DNA from: Nitrospirota bacterium
Lineage (GTDB): Bacteria > Nitrospirota > UBA9217
Reading direction: 5' to 3'
Length of the DNA stretch: 52,750 nt
NCBI GenBank assembly: GCA_021814615.1
Contig: JAKAHZ010000006.1
Coordinates: 1 to 52,750, forward strand
In this document: one piece after another, positions 22,785-29,547 of the stretch
How positions within the stretch are numbered: position 1 is the stretch's first letter
How the letters are laid out: every line of letters begins with the position of its first letter
Program-made: the position numbers and the translations under genes
Notes under the pieces: generated by a model
Database searches by the model: none
Seen by the model: only the letters and a program-made list of their open reading frames with translations
Told to the model about the DNA's origin: nothing

Positions 22785-23615
22785 ATGATCGAACGCAAGA
22801 AACTCATCCGCTGGATATCGCTCGCGGCATACTTCGCCGCGGCGTTCCTCGTGTTCCTGCTCGTGCTGTTCCCCTTCGACCGGGTGAAGAGCCGGATCGA
22901 ATCGGAGGTGCGCGCCAGGACGTCCCTGGAGCTCGGCATCGCCCGCATCTCCCCGCGCTTCTTCAACCGCTTCCTGCTCACCGACGTGGTGGTGTCCGAC
23001 AAGGAGGGCAAGGTGCTCTTCGAGAGCCCGGCGATGAAGGTCCATCTTCCGCTCTTCGGGCTCCTGCGCGGCCTGACGAGCGTGAACCTGAGCGGCAGGG
23101 CCTACGGCGGCGACCTGTCGCTCCGGACCGAGCAGGGCGCGAAACGGCGGTTCCTGTCCGTTGACGCGAACGGCCTGGACCTGGGATCCTACACGCTCTT
23201 CAAGGTGATGGGGATCAAACTGTCGGGAAAGACGGGCGGCACCTTCGAGATGACCAACGACGACGGCAAGGCGCGGCTCTGGGTCAAGAACCTGGCGAGC
23301 AGGGAACTCAAGATCAAGGGATTCCCCGTCCCCGACCTGGACTTCGAACAGGGATGGATCGAGGCGGACCTGAAAGGGGACCGGCTGACGGTGAAGAAAC
23401 TGGACCTGGAGGGCAAGGAGCTGAAGATCCGCGTATCCGGCGACCTGGTGCTGCGCGAGCGTGGCTCCCTGAATCTGGCCTTCAAGATCAAGCCGTCGGA
23501 ACGGCTTGCCAAAGAGCAGGCGCTCTTGATCGCTTTCCTCAAGAACAAGGATGCCGAGGGATTCTACCAGTTCTCGCTCGGCGGCACGGTCGCCGAACCG
23601 CTACCCCGCCTCTAG
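22785..23615 (+). CDS. gspN: type II secretion protein GspN
   Basis: 276 residues with one N-terminal TM segment (about 12-35, LAAYFAAAFLVFLLVLFPFD) and a long periplasmic AsmA-like beta-rich part (IESEVRARTSLELGIARISP, SLGGTVAEPLP at the end). The long GspN form occurs in the T2SS of deltaproteobacteria, Leptospira and relatives; its role is poorly known. Last gene of the operon, ending 15 bases from the convergent omptin-like gene. Confidence 0.82.
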   Translation: MIERKKLIRWISLAAYFAAAFLVFLLVLFPFDRVKSRIESEVRARTSLELGIARISPRFFNRFLLTDVVVSDKEGKVLFESPAMKVHLPLFGLLRGLTSVNLSGRAYGGDLSLRTEQGAKRRFLSVDANGLDLGSYTLFKVMGIKLSGKTGGTFEMTNDDGKARLWVKNLASRELKIKGFPVPDLDFEQGWIEADLKGDRLTVKKLDLEGKELKIRVSGDLVLRERGSLNLAFKIKPSERLAKEQALLIAFLKNKDAEGFYQFSLGGTVAEPLPRL

Positions 23616-23630
23616 CTTCCTTCAAAAACC

Positions 23631-24650
23631 TCAGAAACGATGGGAGATCAGGATCTCGGCCGAAGCCTGCTGCGAATTGATGCGGTCGGCGATGCCGGTC
23701 ATCTCCGTTCCCGCCGGCGGCTCGTTGGGCATCGATGCGTACCAGTACTGCGTCTGGAGCCCGCGCGTCCAGATGCCGCTGTAGCTGCCGCTGAGCCGGA
23801 TGCTGTCGCTGTCACTCAGGTCCCACAGGATCCCCGCAGTCGCAAAGTAGGCTTGGCCCCGCGCGATCCCCTTGCCCAGTTTCGCGCGAAGCACGTGGTC
23901 GTCCCGGTCCTTGGCAACGGCGATGGGGCTGTATCCCGCATCGGCAAAGAGACGGATCTTTCCGCTGACGCGCATGTCGGCCTGTCCGCCAACGTAGGGG
24001 ATCGTGTAGGTCACTTCATAGGTCAGCACTTTGCCGCTGATACTGCCGGTGTATCCCGCAGCATAGGGGCCGTAACCGACCTGGCTCAGATTGCTCACCG
24101 TATAATCGAAGAACCGGTACTGGTAACCCACGAAGGGGCCGACGCCGACGTGGTCCGCAGGCCGGAAAAGATAGGCCAGCCGGACGTCGGCGATCCGCGC
24201 CGTGAGATCGACGGCGGATTCGGAGAAGATGTCCTTTCCCGGATTCACCGCGCCGACGGCTATGATGTCGGCCGCGTCGTTCAGCCAGTCGGAATCCTGC
24301 AGCTTGCCCGAACTGCTGCCCATGTTGCCCTGGAACCGGAGCGAGAAGATCACCTGGTCCCGGCCCTGCCGGTCCTTCACGATGTACCCGCCGTCGATCG
24401 TATACAGGAATGTCTCGAGCGGGAAGCGGAGCTCGCTCGACAATGCCTGGCCGGACGGCGGGTCGTTCACGTCGATGCGGTAGGTCGTGTTGCCGTACAA
24501 ATATCCGACGCCGAAGTCGGCGAAGATATCTCTTGATTCGTTCTGTTGCGAACGCTGAAAGGGGCGCGGAGCGGCGTCGGCCCGCTCGACAGAGCCGAAT
24601 CCAGCGGCGAGGCCGGCGAAGAACAGAAGAATGATGATCCGATTGAGCAC
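23631..24650 (-). CDS. omptin-like outer-membrane aspartyl protease
   Basis: 339 residues with a signal peptide (MLNRIIILLFFAGLAAGFGS to about residue 27) and a ten-stranded-barrel pattern of alternating aromatic and polar residues ending in ILISHRF. Two omptin active-site pairs can be seen: DSDW (Asp119, Asp121), matching the D83/D85 pair of OmpT in DQDW, and DRDDH (Asp250, His252), matching D210/H212 in DNDEH. Omptins cut between basic residues at the cell surface. It is convergent with the gsp operon. GGAGGAA lies before the ATG. The overall identity to enterobacterial omptins is low, so the call rests on these motifs and barrel architecture. Confidence 0.72.
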   Translation of the reverse strand: MLNRIIILLFFAGLAAGFGSVERADAAPRPFQRSQQNESRDIFADFGVGYLYGNTTYRIDVNDPPSGQALSSELRFPLETFLYTIDGGYIVKDRQGRDQVIFSLRFQGNMGSSSGKLQDSDWLNDAADIIAVGAVNPGKDIFSESAVDLTARIADVRLAYLFRPADHVGVGPFVGYQYRFFDYTVSNLSQVGYGPYAAGYTGSISGKVLTYEVTYTIPYVGGQADMRVSGKIRLFADAGYSPIAVAKDRDDHVLRAKLGKGIARGQAYFATAGILWDLSDSDSIRLSGSYSGIWTRGLQTQYWYASMPNEPPAGTEMTGIADRINSQQASAEILISHRF

Positions 24651-24763
24651 GATAACTTCCTCCCCGGGTCAAGTTCCGACACAATAGCATGACCGGCAGC
24701 GTTGTCAAGGTAATAGTGCCGCGAAATTCTACTGAAGGCGCGATAACAGGCCTGGGAAAGCGT

Positions 24764-24792
24764 TTGACAATGCCCCGGCCAAAAACTAGAAT
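24764..24792 (+). promoter_or_regulatory. sigma70 promoter of radA
   Basis: TTGACA at 24764-24769, 17-base spacer, TAGAAT at 24787-24792. The ATG follows after eight bases, so the leader would be only one to three bases. Confidence 0.75.
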
Positions 24793-24800
24793 AGCTCATC

Positions 24801-26168
24801 ATGAAAGCAAAAGCGAAAACCGTCTATGTGTGCCAGGCTTGCGGCGCCCAGTCGCCGCGCTGGATGGGCAAATGCTCCGACTGCGGCCAGTGGAACACCC
24901 TGGTAGAGGAGCGGGTCGAGAAGACGAAGGGCGGCCGTTCGTCGCCTGCCGGAAAGTCCGAGCCCCTGCTCCTGTCGGAGATCCAGACAGGGGACGAGGA
25001 CCGGTTCGTCACGAAGATCGGTGAACTGGACCGCGTGCTGGGCGGCGGCATCGTTGCCGGTTCGGTCGTGCTGATCGGCGGCGATCCGGGCATCGGCAAG
25101 TCCACGCTCGTGCTCCAGATGCTCCGGCAGGTCTCCGAGCTCCGGGGCAAGGCGCTTTACGTGTCCGGCGAGGAATCGCCGGGCCAGATCAAGATGCGCG
25201 CCCAGCGCCTGGGCGTGAAGGCCGAGAACCTCTACGTGCTCGCCGAGACGTCGCTCGACGAGATCACGCGCGCGGCCGACGAGCTCCAGCCCCAGGCCAT
25301 CGTGGTGGACTCGGTCCAGACGGTCTTCACCTCCGAGCTGCCTTCCGCTCCCGGCAGCGTGGGCCAGGTGCGCGAGGTCTCGGGCAGGCTGATGCTCCAC
25401 GCGAAGCGCACTGGCATCCCGACCTTCATCATCGGCCATGTGACCAAGGACGGCGCGATCGCGGGACCGCGCGTGCTCGAGCATATCGTGGACACGGTGC
25501 TCTATTTCGAGGGCGACCGCGGTCACGCCTTCCGCGTGCTCCGGGCGGTGAAAAACCGCTTCGGCAGCACGAACGAGATCGGCGTGTTCGAGATGAAGGA
25601 AGAGGGGCTCGCCGAGGTGGCAAATCCCTCCGAGCTCTTCCTTGCCGAGCGGCCCAAGGACGCAACGGGCTCGGTGGTCGTCTCGTCCCTCGAAGGCACG
25701 CGGCCCATCCTGGCCGAACTCCAGGCGCTCGTGACGCCGACCAAGATGACCATGCCGCGACGGACCTCCATCGGCGTGGACTACAACCGCGTGTCGCTCC
25801 TGATCGCGGTGCTCGAAAAGCGCGTGGGCATGCACCTCATGGGCATGGACGTGTTCGTGAACGTGGTCGGGGGCCTGAAGATCGACGAGCCCGCCGTGGA
25901 CCTGGGCATCATCGCGGCAGTGGCGTCGAGCTTCCGCGAGAAATCCATCGATCCGAACACGGTGGTCATGGGCGAGGTGGGCCTGGCCGGCGAGGTGCGC
26001 GCCATCAGCCAGGCGGAATCGCGGCTCAAGGACGCGGCGAAGCTGGGCTTCACGCGCTGCGTGCTCCCGGCGGCGAATGTGGAGAAGCTGGACAAGGCCG
26101 CGGGATTCGCGAAGATGCAGCTCCTGGGCGTCAGGACCGTGGAAGAGGCGATGGAGAGGCTGTTTTGA
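24801..26168 (+). CDS. radA: DNA repair protein RadA
   Basis: 455 residues. Zinc finger CQACGAQSPRWMGKCSDCGQ (residues 11-30), RecA-like ATPase with Walker A GGDPGIGKST (about 93-102), the RadA-specific KNRFG motif (about 251-255), and a C-terminal Lon-protease-like domain that lacks proteolytic residues. RadA drives branch migration and processing of recombination intermediates. No ribosome-binding site is present; the promoter suggests a nearly leaderless message. Its last 54 bases are duplicated downstream at 26956-27009 and partly at 27724-27760. Confidence 0.95.
   Translation: MKAKAKTVYVCQACGAQSPRWMGKCSDCGQWNTLVEERVEKTKGGRSSPAGKSEPLLLSEIQTGDEDRFVTKIGELDRVLGGGIVAGSVVLIGGDPGIGKSTLVLQMLRQVSELRGKALYVSGEESPGQIKMRAQRLGVKAENLYVLAETSLDEITRAADELQPQAIVVDSVQTVFTSELPSAPGSVGQVREVSGRLMLHAKRTGIPTFIIGHVTKDGAIAGPRVLEHIVDTVLYFEGDRGHAFRVLRAVKNRFGSTNEIGVFEMKEEGLAEVANPSELFLAERPKDATGSVVVSSLEGTRPILAELQALVTPTKMTMPRRTSIGVDYNRVSLLIAVLEKRVGMHLMGMDVFVNVVGGLKIDEPAVDLGIIAAVASSFREKSIDPNTVVMGEVGLAGEVRAISQAESRLKDAAKLGFTRCVLPAANVEKLDKAAGFAKMQLLGVRTVEEAMERLF
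26115..26168 (+). repeat. radA 3'-end repeat, original copy
   Basis: The final 54 bases of radA, encoding MQLLGVRTVEEAMERLF and the stop. Copies follow at 26956-27009 (52 of 54 bases identical) and 27724-27760. Confidence 0.95.
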
Positions 26169-26194
26169 TCATGTTCGATTACGGAAGCAGGTGC

Positions 26195-26236
26195 TTGACG
26201 ACGTTATTATGACTATGGTACCATGACCATGGTCAT
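26195..26236 (+). promoter_or_regulatory. promoter/operator of the Phd-PIN module
   Basis: TTGACG at 26195-26200 followed by two overlapping palindromic boxes: ATGGTACCAT (26215-26224) and the perfect 14-mer ATGACCATGGTCAT (26223-26236). ATGACTATGGT and ATGACCATGGT are direct repeats 14 bases apart. This looks like the autorepression site of the antitoxin at 26261. Confidence 0.6.
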
Positions 26237-26260
26237 ATTCGAGCAAGAGGAGGCGTGCTC

Positions 26261-26491
26261 ATGAACAAGACGGTCACGAAATCGCAGTTCAAACCGCGGG
26301 CTCTTGAGTATTTCCGGCAGATCCAGAAAACGGGAGAAGCGGTCATCATCACCGATCACGGCAAGCCCGTTCTCAAGGTTGTTCCCTATGCGGAAAAGCC
26401 CGCCGATGCCCTCAAAGCCCTCCGCGGGACGGTGAGGAAGTTCACTGATCCGACGAAACCGACCGGCGAGAAGTGGGAGGGGCTGAAGTGA
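26261..26491 (+). CDS. Phd/YefM-type antitoxin
   Basis: 76 residues, MNKTVTKSQFKPRALEYFRQ followed by IQKTGEAVIITDHGKPVLKV, the standard Phd/YefM DNA-binding core (about 1-50), then a Pro/Lys-rich tail expected to bind the toxin. GAGGAGG lies seven bases before ATG 26261. The palindromes at 26215-26236 are its likely operator. Paired by a GTGA overlap with the PIN toxin. Confidence 0.88.
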   Translation: MNKTVTKSQFKPRALEYFRQIQKTGEAVIITDHGKPVLKVVPYAEKPADALKALRGTVRKFTDPTKPTGEKWEGLK

Positions 26492-26883
26492 TCCTGCTGG
26501 ACACGCACGCCTGGATCTGGATGGTGAGCAGCCCGGAGATGCTTTCGCATAAGGCGCGGCAGGCGGTCACCGCTGCGATCGACGCGAGCGAGGTCCATCT
26601 GTCGGCCATCAGCGCGTGGGAGGTCGCCGTCTTGCATAAGCGGGGAAGGCTCGATCTGACAATGGGCGTACGGGACTGGATCGCGCGGTCCGAAGAATTG
26701 CCCTTTCTCCACGTCGTTCCGGTGAATACGCAGATCGCAATCGATTCCGTAGAGTTGCCCGGCCCGCTCCATGACGACCCCGCAGACCGCATCATCATCG
26801 CCACCGCACGGTTTCTGAACGCGACGCTGGTGACAAAAGACGAGAAAATCCTCAAATACCCAAAAGTCAAGACGCTCTGGTAG
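26488..26883 (+). CDS. PIN-domain toxin (VapC-like)
   Basis: 131 residues, MILLDTHAWIWMVSSPEMLS. PIN active-site acids are present: Asp5 in LLDTHAW, Glu in SAISAWEVA, and DDPADRIIIATA near the C-terminus. Such toxins are Mg2+-dependent RNases, typically cutting tRNA or rRNA. GTG 26488 overlaps the antitoxin stop. It is followed by a duplicate of the radA 3' end at 26956. Confidence 0.88.
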   Translation: MILLDTHAWIWMVSSPEMLSHKARQAVTAAIDASEVHLSAISAWEVAVLHKRGRLDLTMGVRDWIARSEELPFLHVVPVNTQIAIDSVELPGPLHDDPADRIIIATARFLNATLVTKDEKILKYPKVKTLW

Positions 26884-26955
26884 AGCGCTGGGCAGCTCCG
26901 AGGCGCTTTGCGGTAGACAGCGAGACCCCCGGACGAGGCTTCGGCCCCGTCATCA

Positions 26956-27009
26956 ATGCAGCTCCTGGGCGTCAGGACCGTGGAAGAGGCGATGGATCGG
27001 CTGTTTTGA
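26956..27009 (+). repeat. radA 3'-end repeat, second copy
   Basis: 54 bases, differing from 26115-26168 only at two adjacent positions (GGATCGG for GGAGAGG), and ending with the same TTTTGA. It lies after the first TA module and is not attached to a radA reading frame. Confidence 0.95.
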
Positions 27010-27034
27010 ACGATAGGCAAACTTGACAGCGGTC

Positions 27035-27064
27035 TCCGGTGTAGTGTATTGTAGTACATGGAGG
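27035..27064 (+). promoter_or_regulatory. promoter and ribosome-binding site of the RHH-PIN module
   Basis: A TTGACA near 27023-27028 and TATTGT about 18 bases later; GGAGG at 27060-27064 sits five bases before ATG 27070. The sequence TAGTGTATTGTAGTAC is repetitive and may hold the antitoxin operator. Confidence 0.4.
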
Positions 27065-27069
27065 TGGTC

Positions 27070-27288
27070 ATGAGATCCGTGCTTTCCATCAGCCTGCCTG
27101 ATAAGATCGCCCGCGAGCTCGAACGGTTCGCTCGGAGCCAGGGGCGGAACAAGAGCGATGTGGTCAAGGAGTCGATCAGTATTTATTTGTGGGAATCCCG
27201 GTTTGCGGCTGCAAGAATAAGCCTCGGCGCACGGGCAAAGAAGAAAGGAATGGTAACGGACGAGGACGTGTTTAAGGATGTATCGTGA
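27070..27288 (+). CDS. ribbon-helix-helix antitoxin
   Basis: 72 residues: MRSVLSISLPDKIARELERF then SQGRNKSDVVKESISIYLWE, a CopG-like RHH fold (beta strand LSISLP, two helices), followed by a short toxin-binding tail. ATG 27070 is preferred over 27058 because GGAGG lies between them at the right distance. Its stop overlaps the toxin start. Confidence 0.85.
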   Translation: MRSVLSISLPDKIARELERFARSQGRNKSDVVKESISIYLWESRFAAARISLGARAKKKGMVTDEDVFKDVS

Positions 27289-27692
27289 GGGCGGTTCTTG
27301 ATACGAATGTGCTCCTCGCTGCCTTTCTGACCGAAGGAATCTGCGCTAGACTTCTGACGCGGGCGCGGAAACGACAATTCTCCCTTTTTACCTGCCCCTT
27401 TATTCTTCGCGAATTCGATCGGGTTCTTGCGAAGAAGTTCTCAGCGACCAAACAAGAACGGATGGACGCTCTGCATTTGATCACGGAAGCATCACAGAAT
27501 GTTCCCGATCCTGCGAAACTCCCGACAGAGGTTTGCAGGGACAAGGACGACGATCATGTACTCGCCTGTGCTGTGTCGGCAGACGCGAAGTATCTGGTCA
27601 CCGGGGATAAAGACCTTTTGTCGTTGAAGGCGTACAAGGATATCCGGATCATGGCTCCGCGTGATTTTGAGTTGCTCTTTGAAGACAGATGA
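27285..27692 (+). CDS. PIN-domain toxin (PIN_3 / COG1569-like)
   Basis: 135 residues, MRAVLDTNVLLAAFLTEGIC, with the nucleotidyl-cleaving acids in LDTNVLL, LREFDRVL, and CRDKDDDHVLACAVSADAKY, and the late TGDKDLLSL motif. Presumed RNase toxin of the pair with the RHH gene. GTG start within GTGA overlap. A third radA 3'-end copy follows after 31 bases. Confidence 0.86.
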   Translation: MRAVLDTNVLLAAFLTEGICARLLTRARKRQFSLFTCPFILREFDRVLAKKFSATKQERMDALHLITEASQNVPDPAKLPTEVCRDKDDDHVLACAVSADAKYLVTGDKDLLSLKAYKDIRIMAPRDFELLFEDR

Positions 27693-27723
27693 AGATGCGG
27701 CCTCGGAAACAACAGCTTCACTT

Positions 27724-27760
27724 TCAGGACCGTGGAAGAGGTGATGGATCGGCTGTTTTA
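27724..27760 (+). repeat. radA 3'-end repeat, third (partial) copy
   Basis: 37 bases matching the end of the second copy with a C-to-T change and TTTTAG at the end instead of TTTTGA; it shares the GGATCGG variant with copy 2. A degraded remnant (AAGATGCGGCCTCGG) lies upstream at about 27692. Confidence 0.9.
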
Positions 27761-27844
27761 GGCCGAAAATATATAGGGGTAGATGGCTTCATATACAGGT
27801 AGATAATAGTTTCCGTTTCGTTAACAGCTTGTTAGGGTGATTTT

Positions 27845-28315
27845 ATGAGAACAAAATCTAATATCTGGATAACAGTATCGCTTCTCTTTATTGCTACCGG
27901 TTGCGTTACATTTCCTACAACACAACCCGACAACAAACTCCTCTTTTCGTGGGAAATATCGAAAAGCAATATTAGCCATTTGAAATCAACTATCGTGAAC
28001 GAAGGATACGAAAGAACATCTAAAGATAATTTCCTTCATGAAGGTGCGCTCATCACCTTTTACATCAAAGAAGTACGCGCAATAGACGGAAAAGAAGAAG
28101 TCCGCATAACACTTGGTTTTAAAGAGTCTGAGCCACCCAATGACCTATACAGGAATTTAACCCTTGGAGTATTTTCCGAACATAAACATGGTTCTGCCGT
28201 TACAGGGGAAATCAATAGGATGGAAGGCATCCTCTATAAACAGCTTGTTGACCTTTCTGGTGCAGAGAACGTGATAAGAGGCAAAAAAGAAATAGACAAA
28301 CGGCTTTATCATTAG
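27845..28315 (+). CDS. putative lipoprotein, unknown function
   Basis: 156 residues with a type II signal peptide (MRTKSNIWITVSLLFIATGC, lipobox IATGC). The rest (KLLFSWEISKSNISHLKSTI, VRITLGFKESEPPNDLYRNL) is not recognised. The gene is clearly AT-richer than its neighbours and probably transferred. No strong ribosome-binding site (TTAGGGTGATTTT before the ATG). Confidence 0.65.
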   Translation: MRTKSNIWITVSLLFIATGCVTFPTTQPDNKLLFSWEISKSNISHLKSTIVNEGYERTSKDNFLHEGALITFYIKEVRAIDGKEEVRITLGFKESEPPNDLYRNLTLGVFSEHKHGSAVTGEINRMEGILYKQLVDLSGAENVIRGKKEIDKRLYH

Positions 28316-28456
28316 TCGCGGTCGGGTAGTATGGTAGAAAGATATGAAACGGCAGATAACTTTAACAAGCGAGTCGAGTGAGTCGCGAAAACACGCTCTT
28401 GACCTGCGCGTTCTTTTACATCATTTGTCACCGCACGCACAATCGAGCGAGATAAT

Positions 28457-28783
28457 ATGAAAAAGTGTCCATTCTGTGCCGAAGAGATCCAGGACGAAGC
28501 GATAAAGTGCAAGCACTGCGGCGAGTTTCTGGACGGCTCCCGCCGAGCGGCACCGCCGAAGGACAAACTGCCCTGGTATTTCCGTACGTCCACGATCGTC
28601 ATCGCGGTCCTCTCCGTCGGTCCGCTTGCGCTGCCGATGATCTGGTGGCGCCCGGGCTTGTCATTGGCATGGAAGCTCGGGCTCACCATCGGTATCCTGG
28701 TGCTGACCTGGTTGCTGTACCGGCTGTCCGTGGAATCGATGCGCATGCTTCAGGAGTATATGCAACTATTGAACGGGGCGTAA
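28457..28783 (+). CDS. zinc-ribbon membrane protein
   Basis: 108 residues. The N-terminal double zinc ribbon reads [20 protein letters not shown] (CxxC-x12-CxxC), then a basic linker, two TM helices (about 46-64 and 71-90), and a short amphipathic end ([13 protein letters not shown]). Common small-protein architecture of unknown role. Start ATG 28457 with GAGATAATATG upstream, no clear ribosome-binding site. Confidence 0.75.
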   Translation: MKKCPFCAEEIQDEAIKCKHCGEFLDGSRRAAPPKDKLPWYFRTSTIVIAVLSVGPLALPMIWWRPGLSLAWKLGLTIGILVLTWLLYRLSVESMRMLQEYMQLLNGA

Positions 28784-28807
28784 GCGCTCCCTGTTCTCTG
28801 GACGGAA

Positions 28808-28840
28808 CTTCCCCTTGACTTCCCCCGGATTGTCCTACAT
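28808..28840 (+). promoter_or_regulatory. promoter of the third TA module
   Basis: TTGACT near 28815, about 17 bases, then CATAAT near 28838. The sequence AATGTACTACACTCATTG downstream may contain the antitoxin operator. GGGAGG precedes ATG 28880. Confidence 0.45.
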
Positions 28841-28879
28841 AATGTACTACACTCATTGCAATGCGGGAGGTTGCTGAAC

Positions 28880-29146
28880 ATGCCTTCGAGCACCAGGCTG
28901 GACAAAGAAACCGAGGCCCTTTTGAAGAAGGCCGCCGAATACAGCGGAGAGACGAAATCGCATCTCGTCCGCGAATCCATACGGGCGTATTGCACGCGGA
29001 TCGTGGAGGAGAAGAAGCGGACACCCTGGGAGATTTATCAGTCCCTGCAACCGATCGGGGGGAGCGGCCACGGCCAGCGGGTCGCGAAGAGCAAGGAGAT
29101 CCTGAAAAAGGCCCTCGAGGAGAAACGCAAGAAATGGTCATTATAG
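28880..29146 (+). CDS. ribbon-helix-helix antitoxin
   Basis: 88 residues, MPSSTRLDKETEALLKKAAE then SGETKSHLVRESIRAYCTRI, an RHH DNA-binding domain (strand STRLD, two helices), then a basic tail (ILKKALEEKRKKWSL) for toxin binding. GGGAGG lies nine bases before the ATG. It overlaps the PIN toxin by 13 bases. Confidence 0.82.
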   Translation: MPSSTRLDKETEALLKKAAEYSGETKSHLVRESIRAYCTRIVEEKKRTPWEIYQSLQPIGGSGHGQRVAKSKEILKKALEEKRKKWSL

Positions 29147-29538
29147 ATGCGGGACCGCTTGTTGCTCTCTTCGATGAAGCTGAACCAGGCCATACGCATT
29201 GTCACGCAGTCTTGAGAAAACAGTCACATGCGCCTCTGACGACGTGGCCGGTGTTGACGGAAGCTTTTTATCTGCTCGGAGGCTGGGACAGGGGGCAGAG
29301 CAAACTGTGGGACTTCGTTCTTTCCGGGGGAGTTCGCGTCGGGGAGATTCCGGAAGAACTGCATTCCCGGATTCACGAATTGATGAAGAAATATTCCGAC
29401 AATCCCATGGATGTGGCAGATGCCTCGCTCGTCGCCATCGCCGAACACCACAAGATCAAGAAGATCTTTACGCTCGACCGCAGGGATTTCTCCCGCTATC
29501 GTCCCAAGCATTGCGCCCGATTCGAGGTCATTTCCTGA
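29134..29538 (+). CDS. PIN-domain toxin
   Basis: 134 residues starting MVIIDAGPLVALFDEAEPGH. Acidic residues of the PIN site: Asp5 in IIDAGPL, Glu in WPVLTEAFYLL, and NPMDVADASLVAIAEHHKIK with TLDRRDF near the end. ATG 29134 lies within the antitoxin end, so the two are co-translated. It is a presumed RNase toxin, ending ten bases before the cytochrome gene. Confidence 0.86.
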   Translation: MVIIDAGPLVALFDEAEPGHTHCHAVLRKQSHAPLTTWPVLTEAFYLLGGWDRGQSKLWDFVLSGGVRVGEIPEELHSRIHELMKKYSDNPMDVADASLVAIAEHHKIKKIFTLDRRDFSRYRPKHCARFEVIS

Positions 29539-29547
29539 AGGGACCCC

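Noticed and set aside
27805-27845. Integron-type attC site (GTTAACA..TTGTTAGGG) before the lipoprotein gene
   Set aside because: The short match lacks a complete R''-L''-L'-R' structure, and no integrase or second site is seen.
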